Source: Coccinella septempunctata
Taxonomy: Eukaryota > Arthropoda > Insecta > Coleoptera > Coccinellidae
Assembly (NCBI RefSeq): GCF_907165205.1
Contig: NC_058191.1
Span: 16,060,501-16,124,500 of the forward strand
Direction: 5' to 3'
DNA: 64,000 bases
Shown piece by piece: positions 1 through 8,740 of this stretch. The translations under genes were made by a program, and so were the position numbers. The notes beneath the pieces were generated by a model. It ran no database searches. It saw only the letters and a list, made by a program, of their open reading frames with translations, and was not told the origin of the DNA. Each line of letters opens with the position of its first letter. The stretch's first letter is position 1.

Positions 1-225
1 GCTCCCTGGAGTTGCGGTCGGTCCTGAGGCAGTTCTGGCGGTCCCTGGTCCTCTATCTCTAACGCAACACACCCTGGAAAGGACCCCCACACGGCCGCAC
101 CTGGAACAGAACTTCGTCCTTTCCCCTCGGCAGTCCTCCCTGTGGTGGCCTTCATTGCCACACCGCCAGCAACTGTGGGGGCCTAACCCTAGGTAGAACT
201 GAAGTCCACAGGTCCCCACGGTCCT
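1..225 (-). pseudogene. gag zinc-knuckle fragment, copy g1 (cut by window edge)
   Basis: The reverse strand matches the other gag-derived fragments of the window (best seen at 43687-44082), including the part encoding the zinc knuckles. The rest of this copy lies beyond position 1. It is followed by a shortened block K and then by satellite DNA. It is a dead fragment. Confidence 0.7.
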
Positions 226-308
226 TTCGAACTGAAATTCAACATGTGCATCTCAATTCGAAAACTGTCTACATACACCAGTGGCGGGCGTGGTTGCCTG
301 TCGCACTC
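226..308. repeat. Block K of composite unit U, truncated
   Basis: This begins with the short satellite-derived dyad (TCGAACTGA...TCAATTCGA) found in most gag-K junctions here. It continues into the K words CACCAGTGGCGGGCGTGG and TTGCCTGTCGCAC. It breaks off into satellite after CGCACTCGAACC, whereas full K copies continue to GACATTGTTTGACC. Confidence 0.65.
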
Positions 309-823
309 GAACCAAATCTTGAAATTTCACACAGTTTTCGAATTGAGATGCACATGTTGATTTTCAGTTCGACAGTTCAGATAGGAATTGAGATTTCAGT
401 GGTCAATTCGGCTAAGTGTGATATCAATTCCTCAAAAACTGTTGGATCAATTCGAACCAAATTTTGAAACTGCACGTAGTTTTCGGATTAAGATGCACAT
501 GTTGAATTTCAGTTCGATAGTTCAGATAGGAATCGAGATTTCAGTGGTTTTTTCGGCAAAGTGTGAAATCAATTCCTCAAAAACTGTTGGTTCAATTCGG
601 ACAAAATCTTGAAATTTCACACAGTTTTCGAATTGAGATGCACATGTTGAATTTCAGTTCAATAGTTCAGATAGTAATTGAGATTTCAGTGGTCAATTCG
701 GCAAAGTGTGATATCAATTCCTCGAAAACTGTTGGATCAATTCCAAACAAATCTTGAAACAGCACATAGTTTTCGAATTGAGATGCACATGTTGAATTTC
801 AGTTCGATAGTTCTGATAGGAAG
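300..823 (+). repeat. 145-bp satellite, short patch
   Basis: About three and a half copies of the 145-bp monomer lie here, recognised by TTGAGATTTCAGTGGTC and TTTTCGAATTGAGATGCACA recurring every 145 bp. The patch joins a truncated block K on the left and a gag fragment on the right. The short open frames in it come from the repeat and have no ATG at their conserved start. Confidence 0.85.
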
Positions 824-837
824 TAATTCTAATCCAT

Positions 838-1147
838 TTTCACCTTCTACTTCGGTAGGGGCGGCAAAGATGTGGGCGGCGACGGTTCTGACGGTGTTGG
901 CGGTACGGCGGGCCTCAGTCGGAGGTCCGGCAGTATGGCCTCTGTCCTGCTCCCTGGAGTTGCGGTCGGTCCCTGGTCCCCTATCTCTAACGCAACACAC
1001 CCTGGAAAGGACCCCCACACGGCCGCACCTGGAACAGAACTTCGTCCTTTCCCCTCGGCAGTCCTCCCTCTGGTGGCCTTCATTGCCACACCGCCAGCAA
1101 CTGTGGGGGCCTAACCCCAGGTAGAACTGAAGTCCACAGGTCCCCAC
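838..1147 (-). pseudogene. gag zinc-knuckle fragment, copy g2
   Basis: The minus strand reads a CX2CX4HX4C zinc knuckle (CWRCGNEGHQREDC), followed by a second knuckle-like motif in which valine replaces histidine (CSRCGRVGVLSRVC). This pattern is known from gag proteins of Ty3/gypsy-type elements. A 20-bp deletion relative to the other copies shifts the frame after GPGT, so the proline-rich tail seen elsewhere is replaced by another reading. There is no protease, RT or LTR beside it. It is a non-functional fragment carried in unit U. Confidence 0.65.
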
Positions 1148-1350
1148 GGTCCTTTCGAACTGAAATTCAACATGTGCATCTCAATTCGAAAACTGTGTAC
1201 ATACACCAGTGGCGGGCGTGGTTGCCTGTCGCACTTGAGACTCGGAGGCTGAAAATGACATTGTTTGACCTTAACACTTTGGATTTCTTCAAATAGTGGG
1301 ACCAATATTAGCCAAGTTGACGGAAATTTTACGGGCGAATGGTTGGTATA
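1148..1350. repeat. Blocks K and F of unit U (E missing)
   Basis: The captured satellite dyad, block K and the start of block F follow in order. The K/F junction is TTTGACCTTAACACTTTGG. F is cut after GAATGGTTGGTA and joins reversed satellite, so block E is deleted from this unit. Confidence 0.6.
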
Positions 1351-1565
1351 TTGAGATGCATGCGAAAACTATGTGCAGTTTCAAGATTTGGTTCGAATTG
1401 ATCCAATAGTTCCTTAGGAATTGAAATGATATTTTGACGAATCGACTACTACTCCGGTTAGCGCATCCACCATTTCGGTTGGTGCAATAAAAGATATTTT
1501 TCGGAACGGTATCATTTTAATAATCGGTAATTTTTTTTTCGCTAATTCTAATCCATTTTCACCTT
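1351..1565. repeat. Reversed satellite plus block D
   Basis: A half monomer of the satellite in reverse orientation (with GATCCAATAGTTCCTTAGG) runs into block D. D is marked by GGTTAGCGCATCCACC, AATAAAAGATATTTTTCGG and a T-run. Block D recurs about eleven times in the window. No function is recognised. Confidence 0.6.
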
Positions 1566-1886
1566 CTACTTCGGTAGGGGCGGCAACGATGTGGGCGGCG
1601 ACGGTTCTGACGGTGTTGGCGGTACGGCGGGCCTCAGTCGGAGGTCCGGCAGTATGGCTTCTGTCCTGCTCCCTGGAGTTGCGGTCGGTCCTGAGGCAGT
1701 TCTGGCGGTCATTGGTCCCCTATCTCTAACGCAACACACCCTGGAAAGGACCCCCACACGGCCGCACCTGGAACAGAACTTCGTCCTTTCCCTTCGGCAG
1801 TCCTCCCTGTGGTGGCCTTCATTGCCACACCGCCAGCAACTGACGGGGCCTAACCCCAGGTAGAACTGAAGTCCACAGGTCCCCAC
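1566..1886 (-). pseudogene. gag zinc-knuckle fragment, copy g3
   Basis: A 106-codon minus-strand frame carries the intact first knuckle (CWRCGNEGHHREDC), the V-for-H second knuckle and a proline/serine-rich tail. It is nearly identical to copies g4 and g10. The frame has no promoter context and is one module of unit U, so expression is not implied. Confidence 0.65.
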
Positions 1887-2097
1887 GGTCCTTTCGAACT
1901 GAAATTCAACATGTGCATCTCAATTCGAAAACTGTGTACATACACCAGTGGCGGGCGTGGTTGCCTGTCGCATTTGAGACTCGGAGGCTGAAAATGACAT
2001 TGTTTGACCTTAACACTTTGGATTTCTTCAAATAGTGGGAGCGACATTAGCCAAGTTGACAGAAATTTTACGGGCGAATGGTTGGTAAATTATTGCT
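1887..2097. repeat. Blocks K and F of unit U
   Basis: A complete K/F junction is present: captured satellite dyad, K, then TTTGACCTTAACACTTTGG and the F segment up to the start of block E. This is one of the uninterrupted versions of the site that is split by retroelements elsewhere. Confidence 0.65.
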
Positions 2098-2345
2098 AAG
2101 GATTTGAAATTGAAAGTTTCCTGCGCAATCTCGAGTATTTTAAAGTTTTTTATTTGTACTAATTATTGGGTTCATCATTGCATCGTATTTCGGACGAATG
2201 CGATATGGAAAATAGGCCGATATGTCATTTTTGACGGACCGAAACGATTCTTCCCAGACTTGCCGAAGTCGCTCTTGTCAAGGTTCATGGATATTCTTGT
2301 CATAAGTTATTATTCCGAAAGTTGAGTCTCCTTGATCGAACAATT
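2098..2345 (+). repeat. Block E of unit U (copy 1)
   Basis: This 250-bp block recurs at 8494, 39807, 46142 (reverse) and 58046 with very few differences. It carries a 73-codon open frame that starts at TTG and not ATG in every copy. The predicted peptide has no recognised domain. The conservation looks like recent duplication and not protein selection. Confidence 0.65.
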
Positions 2346-2814
2346 CATGATAAATAGAACTTAATCTTTTATTCATTGACCATCAAAATTCGATCCAAAT
2401 CTCGAAACTCTACACAATTTTTGAACTGAGATATACGTATTGAGTTTCATTCAGTTCGATAATTCAGATAGGAATTAAGATTTCTGTGGTCAATTCGGCA
2501 AAGTGTGATATGAATTTCTCAAAAACCGTTTGATCATTTCGACCCAAATCTTGAAACTTCACATAGTTTTCGAATTGAGATGCACATGTTGAATTTCATA
2601 TCGATAGTTCTGATAGGAATTGAGATTTCCTAGGTCAATTCGGCAAAGGGTGATATCAATTTCCCATAAACTGTTGGATCAATTCGAGCCAAATTTTGAA
2701 ACTATACATAGTTTTCGAATTGAGTTGCATATTGAGATGCATGCGAAAACTATGTGCAGTTTCAAGATTTGGTTCGAATTGATCCAATAGTTCCTAAGGA
2801 ATTGAAATGATATT
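2346..2814 (+). repeat. Divergent satellite with polarity switch
   Basis: Two to three diverged satellite monomers run forward. At about 2725-2745 the polarity flips around TTGCATATTGAGATGCATGC, after which satellite sequence runs in reverse into block D. The same inversion junction recurs near 1350, 40335, 45900, 57255, 62695 and 62990. Confidence 0.7.
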
Positions 2815-2946
2815 TTGACGAATCGACTACTACTCCGCTTAGCGCATCCACCATTTCGGTTGGTGCAATAAAAGATATTTTTCGGAACGGTATCATTTTA
2901 ATAATCGGTAATTTTTTTTTCGGTAATTCTAATCCATTTTCACCTT
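2815..2946. repeat. Block D of unit U
   Basis: This is the standard D block with GGTTAGCGCATCCACC, GGTTGGTGCAATAAAAG and a T-run. It leads directly into a gag fragment. Confidence 0.6.
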
Positions 2947-3267
2947 CTACTTCGGTAGGGGCGGCAACGATGTGGGCGGCGACGGTTCTGACGGTGTTGG
3001 CGGTACGGCGGGCCTCAGGCGGAGGTCCGGCAGTATGGCCTCTGTCCTGCTCCCTGGAGTTGCGGTCGGTCCTGAGGCAGTTCTGGCGGTCCCTGGTCCT
3101 CTATCTCTAACGCAACACACCCTGGAAAGGACCCCCACACGGCCGCACCTGGAACAGAACTTCGTCCTTTCCCCTCGGCAGTCCTCCCTGTGGTGGCCTT
3201 CATTGCCACACCGCCAGCAACTGTGGGGGCCTAACCCTAGGTAGAACTGAAGTCCACAGGTCCCCAC
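2947..3267 (-). pseudogene. gag zinc-knuckle fragment, copy g4
   Basis: A 106-codon frame has the same architecture as g3: CX2CX4HX4C knuckle, V-for-H second knuckle and a PPTPSEP-type proline-rich tail. It is followed by block K, which here is split by the 3' end of Jockey copy A2. Confidence 0.65.
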
Positions 3268-3390
3268 GGTCCTTTCGAACTGAAATTCAACATGTGCATC
3301 TCAATTCGAAAACTGTCTACATACACCAGTGGCGGGCGTGGTTGCCTGTCGCACTTGAGACTCGGAGGCTGAAAATGACATTGTTTGACC
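3268..3390. repeat. Block K, interrupted at its F junction
   Basis: Block K runs to GACATTGTTTGACC and then meets the T-run that is the poly(A) tail of element A2 on the other strand. The expected F segment is absent on this side. Confidence 0.65.
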
Positions 3391-3646
3391 TTTTTTTTTT
3401 TTTGGTGTAGCAGGGGGAAAATCTGCAAACAGACACACCCTCTGCTGAGGGGGCACAGTATGGGGATTCTCACTCTCTGAGCTCGAGACCCACTAAAAAC
3501 CCTTAACTGCTTCTTCATAGGTTCCGGGCATTTTGCCTATTAACCAGTTGACTCTTATGGTTTCTGGACTCTCACAAGATCATAGTCGTGTTGGTAGTTG
3601 TATGCTGCCTAAAGCTTTTATAAGTTAAGCTCTTCTTTGGTTACAT

Positions 3647-6349
3647 TTAAATCCTTAACTGATCTCTAGGTCTTCGGTGGTAGGTTCTTGACCTTCTAGC
3701 TTCTTCCGTTGGATCGTAGTCGACTAATCTTCGTAGTTCCTCATTTGGATGTTGTTTGGCTTTGTCGAATATCCTTTCCGCCTTTCTCTTCATAAATTCT
3801 GTAACTGGTTCCCATTCCAAGTCCTTGTAGATTTGTTTGTTCCTAACAAACCAGGGTACGTCCATCGCCATTCTAAGGAGTTTATTCTCAGTGGCCTGTA
3901 TTCTCTTGATGTGGGTCTTGGCTGCGAAGCCCCATGCCGCCGATCCATATGTGAGTTGTGGTCGCGCAATAGTTTTAATCATCGTCAACTTGATGTTCTT
4001 GATGACTTCTTCTGCCTATGAGTGGATAAAGTTTACTCATTGCGGCTTTTGTTTTATCGACTGCACATTTGATGTGGTTTTTCCATGTAAGTCCTCTGTC
4101 AAGCGTCACTCCTAGGTATGTTGCTTCATTTTTCCATTCAACCTCTTCTCCATCAACTTCAAGGTTTCTTCCATCCTCAATCTTCTCTTTTGTAGTAATA
4201 TTGCTTGAGTCTTTCTTCCATTGATTTGTATTTTCCATTTGATGCACCATTTGAGTAATTCATCTATGGCTTCCTGCAGTCTCCGGTGTATGATCTCTGG
4301 GCGTCGATGTCTGAACGCTATTCCTGTGTCATCTGCGTACAAGGTGAGCATATTTCTAGCATTCTTCGGGATATCATAGACGTATATTACGTAAAGCAGA
4401 GGTCCAAGTACCGATCCTTGAGGCACTTCCGCTTCCAATTGTCTGGTTTGAGAGGTTGCTCCATCTATTTTCACATAAAAGTTTCTATTCCTCAGATAGT
4501 TCCTTATAATCTTGCATAGCTTGGTCGAATATCCTGCTTTTTTCATCTTGTAGATTAGGCCTTCGTGCCATACTCTATCAAAAGCTCTCTCGATATCCAT
4601 CAGAACCAATCCTGTGGCCTGTTTGGTCTGCATTCCTTCGGTGACGTATTCTATGAGCCGTAGTAATTGGAGTTCAGTCGAATGTTCTCGTCGAAATCCA
4701 AATTGTTCGGGTGGAATTATCTTCAACATTTCTGTTTCCTCATTCAGCCTTTCAGCGAAAACCCTCTCGACGATTTTTCCTAGTGCTGATAGTAGGCTGA
4801 TTGGTCTATAATTTTGAGGAAATTTCTGTTCCTTTCCAGGCTTGTTGAAAACTATCATTTCTGCAGTTTTCCATCTCTTTGAGTAGTATTCGGTCCTCAT
4901 CACTCCGTTTGTTATATTCGTCAAAGCTGCTATTTCTTTTCTAGGCAATTTCTTCAACATATAATTCGTTATCCTATCTTCTCCCGGAGCTTTCCTGTTT
5001 TTCAATTTCATTATGATCTCTTTGATTTCTGTTGGTGAAGCCGGTTTTGGAATGATTTCGGTTTCCGGTGGTTCCATCATCAGTTCTTCGTTTGCCTCCA
5101 CTTCTTCTTCTAGATCTTCATTGTCATCATCATTTCTGTAATTTATTCTGGCTTCTCTCTCAATTGAGTCGGCCAGTGCTTCGGCTTTCTCAAGTCTCGT
5201 ATATACAATTCCGTTTGCTCCATGCAGTGGAGGTATAACCGTCTGTTCTCGTCGTAAGCGTTTTTGCATTTTCCAAGCCGAGTGATCTATTGTATTCAGT
5301 TCCCTTAATCTCTGGTGCCATCTGTTATTACGCAGTTCTGTTAAAGCATTTTTCAATATCTGGCTAAGCTTATTCAGTTTCTTCTTGTCTTCTTCTCTTT
5401 TTGTTGTTCTGTAGATTTTTCTGAGTCTTCTGTTCTTTTTTATAAGTTCCTTTATATCCCTTGGCGTATCTCCGTGTGAATGTTTCGGAATTGGTTTCCT
5501 TATTCTCTTGGTGCTTTCTTCATAGGCTTCTTTTATTTGATTTTCCAATTTTTCAACTGCTTCATCTAATTCATCCCGGGTGTTTATTTGGGGAATTTCC
5601 GTGATTTTCTCCTGAAGTAAATTCTTATATTTCTCCCAGTCTGTGCGATCCTTGGTTTGTGTCTCTTCTTCGCTTCTTGGGCCATGTCCCACTATGAATT
5701 CTATGGGATTGTGGTCTGAAGTTCCGTCTTCTATTGTATCAATGCTGATTTCTTCAGTGATGTCTTTCATCACGACAATGTCCAGTACATCGGGTAGTCC
5801 ATTTACTCTTGGTATGTAGGTCGGTATATCAGGTCCTATTACAACTGCATTAAGTTTTTCAGCATAAATCTTCAGTCTTCTCCCGTTGGTATTTTCCACT
5901 CTACTATTCCATTCCTGCGATTTGCAGTTAAGATCACCAATTATGATTTTAGGGTGTCTTCCTTCTAGTAGCATTTTTAGATCCTCTTCCAGCATGTCCT
6001 TATCCGGTGATTTATAAGTTGAAATAATCTTCACCTGTCCTCGATTAGTATTCACAATAATCGATATTGCTTCTACTTCTTGTCCATTGAATATTTGGTC
6101 GAAATGGTGATCCATATTCCTTCTAGCCAGTATAGCAACGCCACCTGTGCTGTTAGGTCTATCATTTCTGTAAATATCGTAATTGGGAAATGCTATCCGA
6201 ACGTTGGGGTTAAGTCTCGTTTCTTGGAGAGCTATGACATCCGGTCTCTTCTCTTCAATCAGTTCTACGAATTCTGATCTGCGGGCTCTCAATCTTTCGA
6301 CGTTCCAAGAGACGATTATGAGATTGTTCTTTATCGTCGTGTCAGCCAT
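3647..6349 (-). pseudogene. Jockey ORF2 endonuclease-reverse transcriptase, copy A2, frameshifted
   Basis: In family members this protein nicks target DNA and copies the element RNA at the nick. The minus strand begins at 6349 with an AP-endonuclease domain (SWNVE, LQETR, IGDLNC, SDHNP), followed by RT with the YADDT box. The first 745 codons are open to 4112. Against A1, one A is missing near 4170, and a second small deletion near 3990 replaces SHINKN, so the last ~170 residues lie in two other frames down to 3647. One RT residue also differs (EVPQGSVLG, A1 has GVPQGSVLG). No RNase H domain is present, as is usual in the Jockey clade. Confidence 0.85.
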
Positions 6350-7851
6350 TAAATATTCTTAATAATTTGCTGCATCTTCTTCTCAATCTCTTTCTCCAGA
6401 TTCTGCATCATCGTGCTGAGGAGGTTTTTCGTGAACTTATCCAGTTCCTCAGTGATTCCAGAAATTCCTTTTCTGGTTTCGGCTTTTTTGACGGTTTTTG
6501 CCTTTTCCGCCTTTTTCTCTGGTTTCTTCGTCTCTTTGACTGCTTTGGTTGCAGTTTCCTGGGGTTTCTTCACTTCCGAAGAGTTTTGGGATGGCCTCGG
6601 TGTATTTTGTGTTGGCCTCGAGCAGGTCTGGTTCGATCTTGGCGGTCTCTTGGTCTTTTTAGTGACCAATTTCCATTCGCTACATCCCTTGTAGCTGGCT
6701 GGATGTCCTTGCTCTCCACAGAGAACACAAGAGGCATTTCGCTCCTCGTTCTCCCTGGTAAGCGTACAGTCCTTGGAGCTGTGATTACCAGAGCATTTCA
6801 CGCACCTCCATGGAAAAGTGCACTTACTTTGGGCATGTCCATATCGCTGACAGCGGTAACATTGTCCAGGCCCAGTCGTCCTTCTCTTAGGTTCAACAAC
6901 ACAGTTCATGTTGTAGAGCCTTCTCACCTCGAAGATACCCTTATTCTGGGTTTTAACCAGCAATAAGGGCATCGGCTTTTTTGTTTTATTTGAGGTCATC
7001 CTTATGACCTCAGCATCGACGATCCCTTGATGCTTGAGGTCGTCAAGGATCGTCGGGATATCTGCATCCAGCGGTAGGTATCTCACTACCTCGTAGATTT
7101 TCTTTTCTTCCTCCCGTTGAAGAGTGTAAAACTCCCTATTTATTTTATGAAGGAAGTCCGTCATCCTTCTATGATCATCGGCGGTTTGTGGGACGATTCT
7201 TATACCGTCCTTTACTGTCGTCTCTCTTTGGTATTTAATACCGTTTCGCATTAACGCGTTGAAAATTGACGTCCATTCGGACGTACCTCTCAGGGTGACA
7301 GGGGGGATTTTTTCTTTCCTCTCCTCCACTGGAGTGTTTTTCTGTTGAGCTGAGGCTGTACCTATCGTCGTGATGGGTGGAATTTTACCTTTTTTAGGTA
7401 TCTCCGTTGCTTTTTTTGCGGTCTCTTCGTCTGAAGATGCACTTTCTTTACGCGTGCGTTTTGTGGGTGGCGCGTTCTGGGTTTTTGCAACTTGAGTTGC
7501 AAAATTTTTCTTCATTTCCGGTTCTGGAGCTACTTCCTGTTTGGAGGAATTTTTGGGGACTGCTACCGGCTTTGCAATTTCTGCAAATGTGGGAGATTTC
7601 TGTGCCGAAATAAGTTTAGCAATTTCCGCAAAACTAGGGGATTGAGGCGCTTTATTCTTATTAATTTCCTCTCTCAAGAGGCGTATCTCCCCGACCAACT
7701 GAGCTACGGTTTCAGTTAATTTATTTATTTGAGCTTTCAATTGCTCATTCTCTTCTTTGAGCCTTACAAGCTCCTCTGCTTCTCTATCGCTGAATTCTTC
7801 GGTGTCCGTAGCTTCCATGTAGGAGCTCTCATTGTCTGAGACCTCCGACAT
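6349..7851 (-). CDS. Jockey ORF1 nucleic-acid-binding protein, copy A2
   Basis: This ORF1 protein of about 500 residues would package element RNA. An open GTG-initiated extension reaches 7917, but the ATG at 7851 matches the starts of the family-B proteins. The N-terminal third has a coiled-coil-like segment (EELVRLKEENEQLKAQ) and a Lys/Ser-rich linker. The C-terminal half has three knuckles: CX2CX4HX4C, CX2CX3HX4C and CX2CX4HX6C (CVLCGEQGHPASYKGC). The N-terminus resembles family B (SDNESSYMEATDTEEF), whereas the part from about KIPPVTLRGTSEW is almost that of A1, so this ORF looks recombinant. Its stop overlaps the ORF2 start as TAATG. Confidence 0.85.
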   Translation of the reverse strand: MSEVSDNESSYMEATDTEEFSDREAEELVRLKEENEQLKAQINKLTETVAQLVGEIRLLREEINKNKAPQSPSFAEIAKLISAQKSPTFAEIAKPVAVPKNSSKQEVAPEPEMKKNFATQVAKTQNAPPTKRTRKESASSDEETAKKATEIPKKGKIPPITTIGTASAQQKNTPVEERKEKIPPVTLRGTSEWTSIFNALMRNGIKYQRETTVKDGIRIVPQTADDHRRMTDFLHKINREFYTLQREEEKKIYEVVRYLPLDADIPTILDDLKHQGIVDAEVIRMTSNKTKKPMPLLLVKTQNKGIFEVRRLYNMNCVVEPKRRTTGPGQCYRCQRYGHAQSKCTFPWRCVKCSGNHSSKDCTLTRENEERNASCVLCGEQGHPASYKGCSEWKLVTKKTKRPPRSNQTCSRPTQNTPRPSQNSSEVKKPQETATKAVKETKKPEKKAEKAKTVKKAETRKGISGITEELDKFTKNLLSTMMQNLEKEIEKKMQQIIKNI

Positions 7852-8145
7852 GGCTTTTTGTCCGTATTGAACTATATAAGGTATTTCTGTGTAATAATGA
7901 ATATTGGAAATACTCACTAATATGTTACTTCTAAGCTATGTGGCTAAGTTATATATTTTCTATGAGAAAAATGAATCGATTCACCAGTGATATCCGTGGA
8001 ACCAGCGATCTTGGGGGTGATCTGGACTCGACACTGAACACACTGAATTTGAACGAATTTCCGCTCTATAACACACACACTTATAGAACTTACAAAAAAC
8101 TTCGGAAGTTTCGTAGACGGAATCAAAAATTCCGTAGCTTCGCTA

Positions 8146-8277
8146 GTGTACACTTTCACTTCGACTTTCTCTTTTACAACACGAGAGATGACGTATCGCA
8201 CTGCTTCGCTTGTGTACACTTTCACTTCGACTTTCTCTTTTACAACACGAGAGATGACGTATCGCACTGGTATCATT
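8146..8277 (-). repeat. 66-bp tandem duplication in A2 5' UTR
   Basis: Two nearly identical 66-bp units start at 8146 and 8212, each containing GTGTACACTTTCACTTCGAC and ACACGAGAGATGACGTATCG. Related purine-rich words (GTAAAAGAGAAAG) occur twice in the 5' UTRs of A1 and the B copies. By position this may be part of the promoter or 5' UTR. Function is not shown. Confidence 0.7.
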
Positions 8278-8315
8278 CAACACATCTACCTGCTTCAACG
8301 TCTCGAGGTGAACTG

Positions 8316-8420
8316 ATCTTCATTATCGTCGTCTATCCTGTAATCTATTCTCGATTCTCGTTCGATCGAGTCCGCCAATGCATCTGCCTTATCAGTATTG
8401 GTATAAGCCATTCCCCTTTC
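8316..8420 (-). pseudogene. Family-B Jockey ORF2 scrap
   Basis: About 105 bp match, in reverse, the family-B ORF2 linker region that encodes DSIERESRINYR and DDDNEDLE (compare 36765-36870). It lies between the 5' end of A2 and a shortened satellite/block E join. It is a rearrangement scrap with no coding capacity. Confidence 0.75.
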
Positions 8421-8493
8421 ACATGGACATGGTCACATGTCATGTTCATGAGTCATGTTCTCGAGATAGTTCAGATAGGAAATGGGATTTCAG

Positions 8494-8740
8494 TTAGGAC
8501 TTGAAATTGAAAGTTTCTTGCGCAATCTCGAGGATTTTAAAGTTTTTTATTTGTACCAATTATTGGGTTCATCATTGCATCGTATTTCGGACGAATGCGA
8601 TATGGAAAATAGGCCGATATGTCATTTTTGACGGACCGAAACGATTCTTCCCAGACTTGCCGAAGTCGCTCTTGTCAAGGTTCATGGATATTCTTGTCAT
8701 AAGTTATTATTCCGAAAGTTGAATCTCCTTGATCGAACAA
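8494..8740 (+). repeat. Block E of unit U (copy 2), left border of satellite array
   Basis: The sequence is nearly identical to block E at 2098. Block F is missing and a snippet of satellite (GATAGTTCAGATAGG) precedes it. Immediately downstream, diverged monomers grade into the large satellite array, so this block marks the array's left edge. Confidence 0.65.

Larger units (their letters stand above)
3391..8309 (-). mobile_element. Jockey-clade non-LTR retrotransposon, copy A2 (family A)
   Basis: Reading on the minus strand, this has a 5' UTR with two 66-bp repeats, ORF1, an ORF2 beginning at the TAATG overlap, a 3' UTR and a poly(A) tail (T-run at 3391-3403). The 3' UTR is closely similar to that of A1. 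The length, about 4.9 kb, matches the intact copy A1 (4.8 kb). ORF2 carries two C-terminal frameshifts, so the copy is probably dead. Its 3' end abuts block K at the recurrent insertion motif. The 5' boundary near 8309 is approximate because a family-B fragment follows and no target duplication is visible. Confidence 0.85.

Noticed and set aside
872..1114. Plus-strand frames across the gag fragments (GGDGSDGVGG... type)
   Set aside because: They are antisense readings of the GC-rich gag fragment. The zinc knuckles are on the opposite strand, so these were treated as shadows.
737..1147. 136-codon gag-like ORF at g2 as a functional gene
   Set aside because: Its extra length comes from a 20-bp deletion that shifts the frame into sequence out of frame in other copies and then into satellite. 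There is no supporting context.
6367..6966. Long antisense frames over ORF1 and ORF2 (also 27807-28406 and 30659-31030)
   Set aside because: They mirror coding sequence with strong codon bias, share no domain features and occur wherever the sense ORF does.
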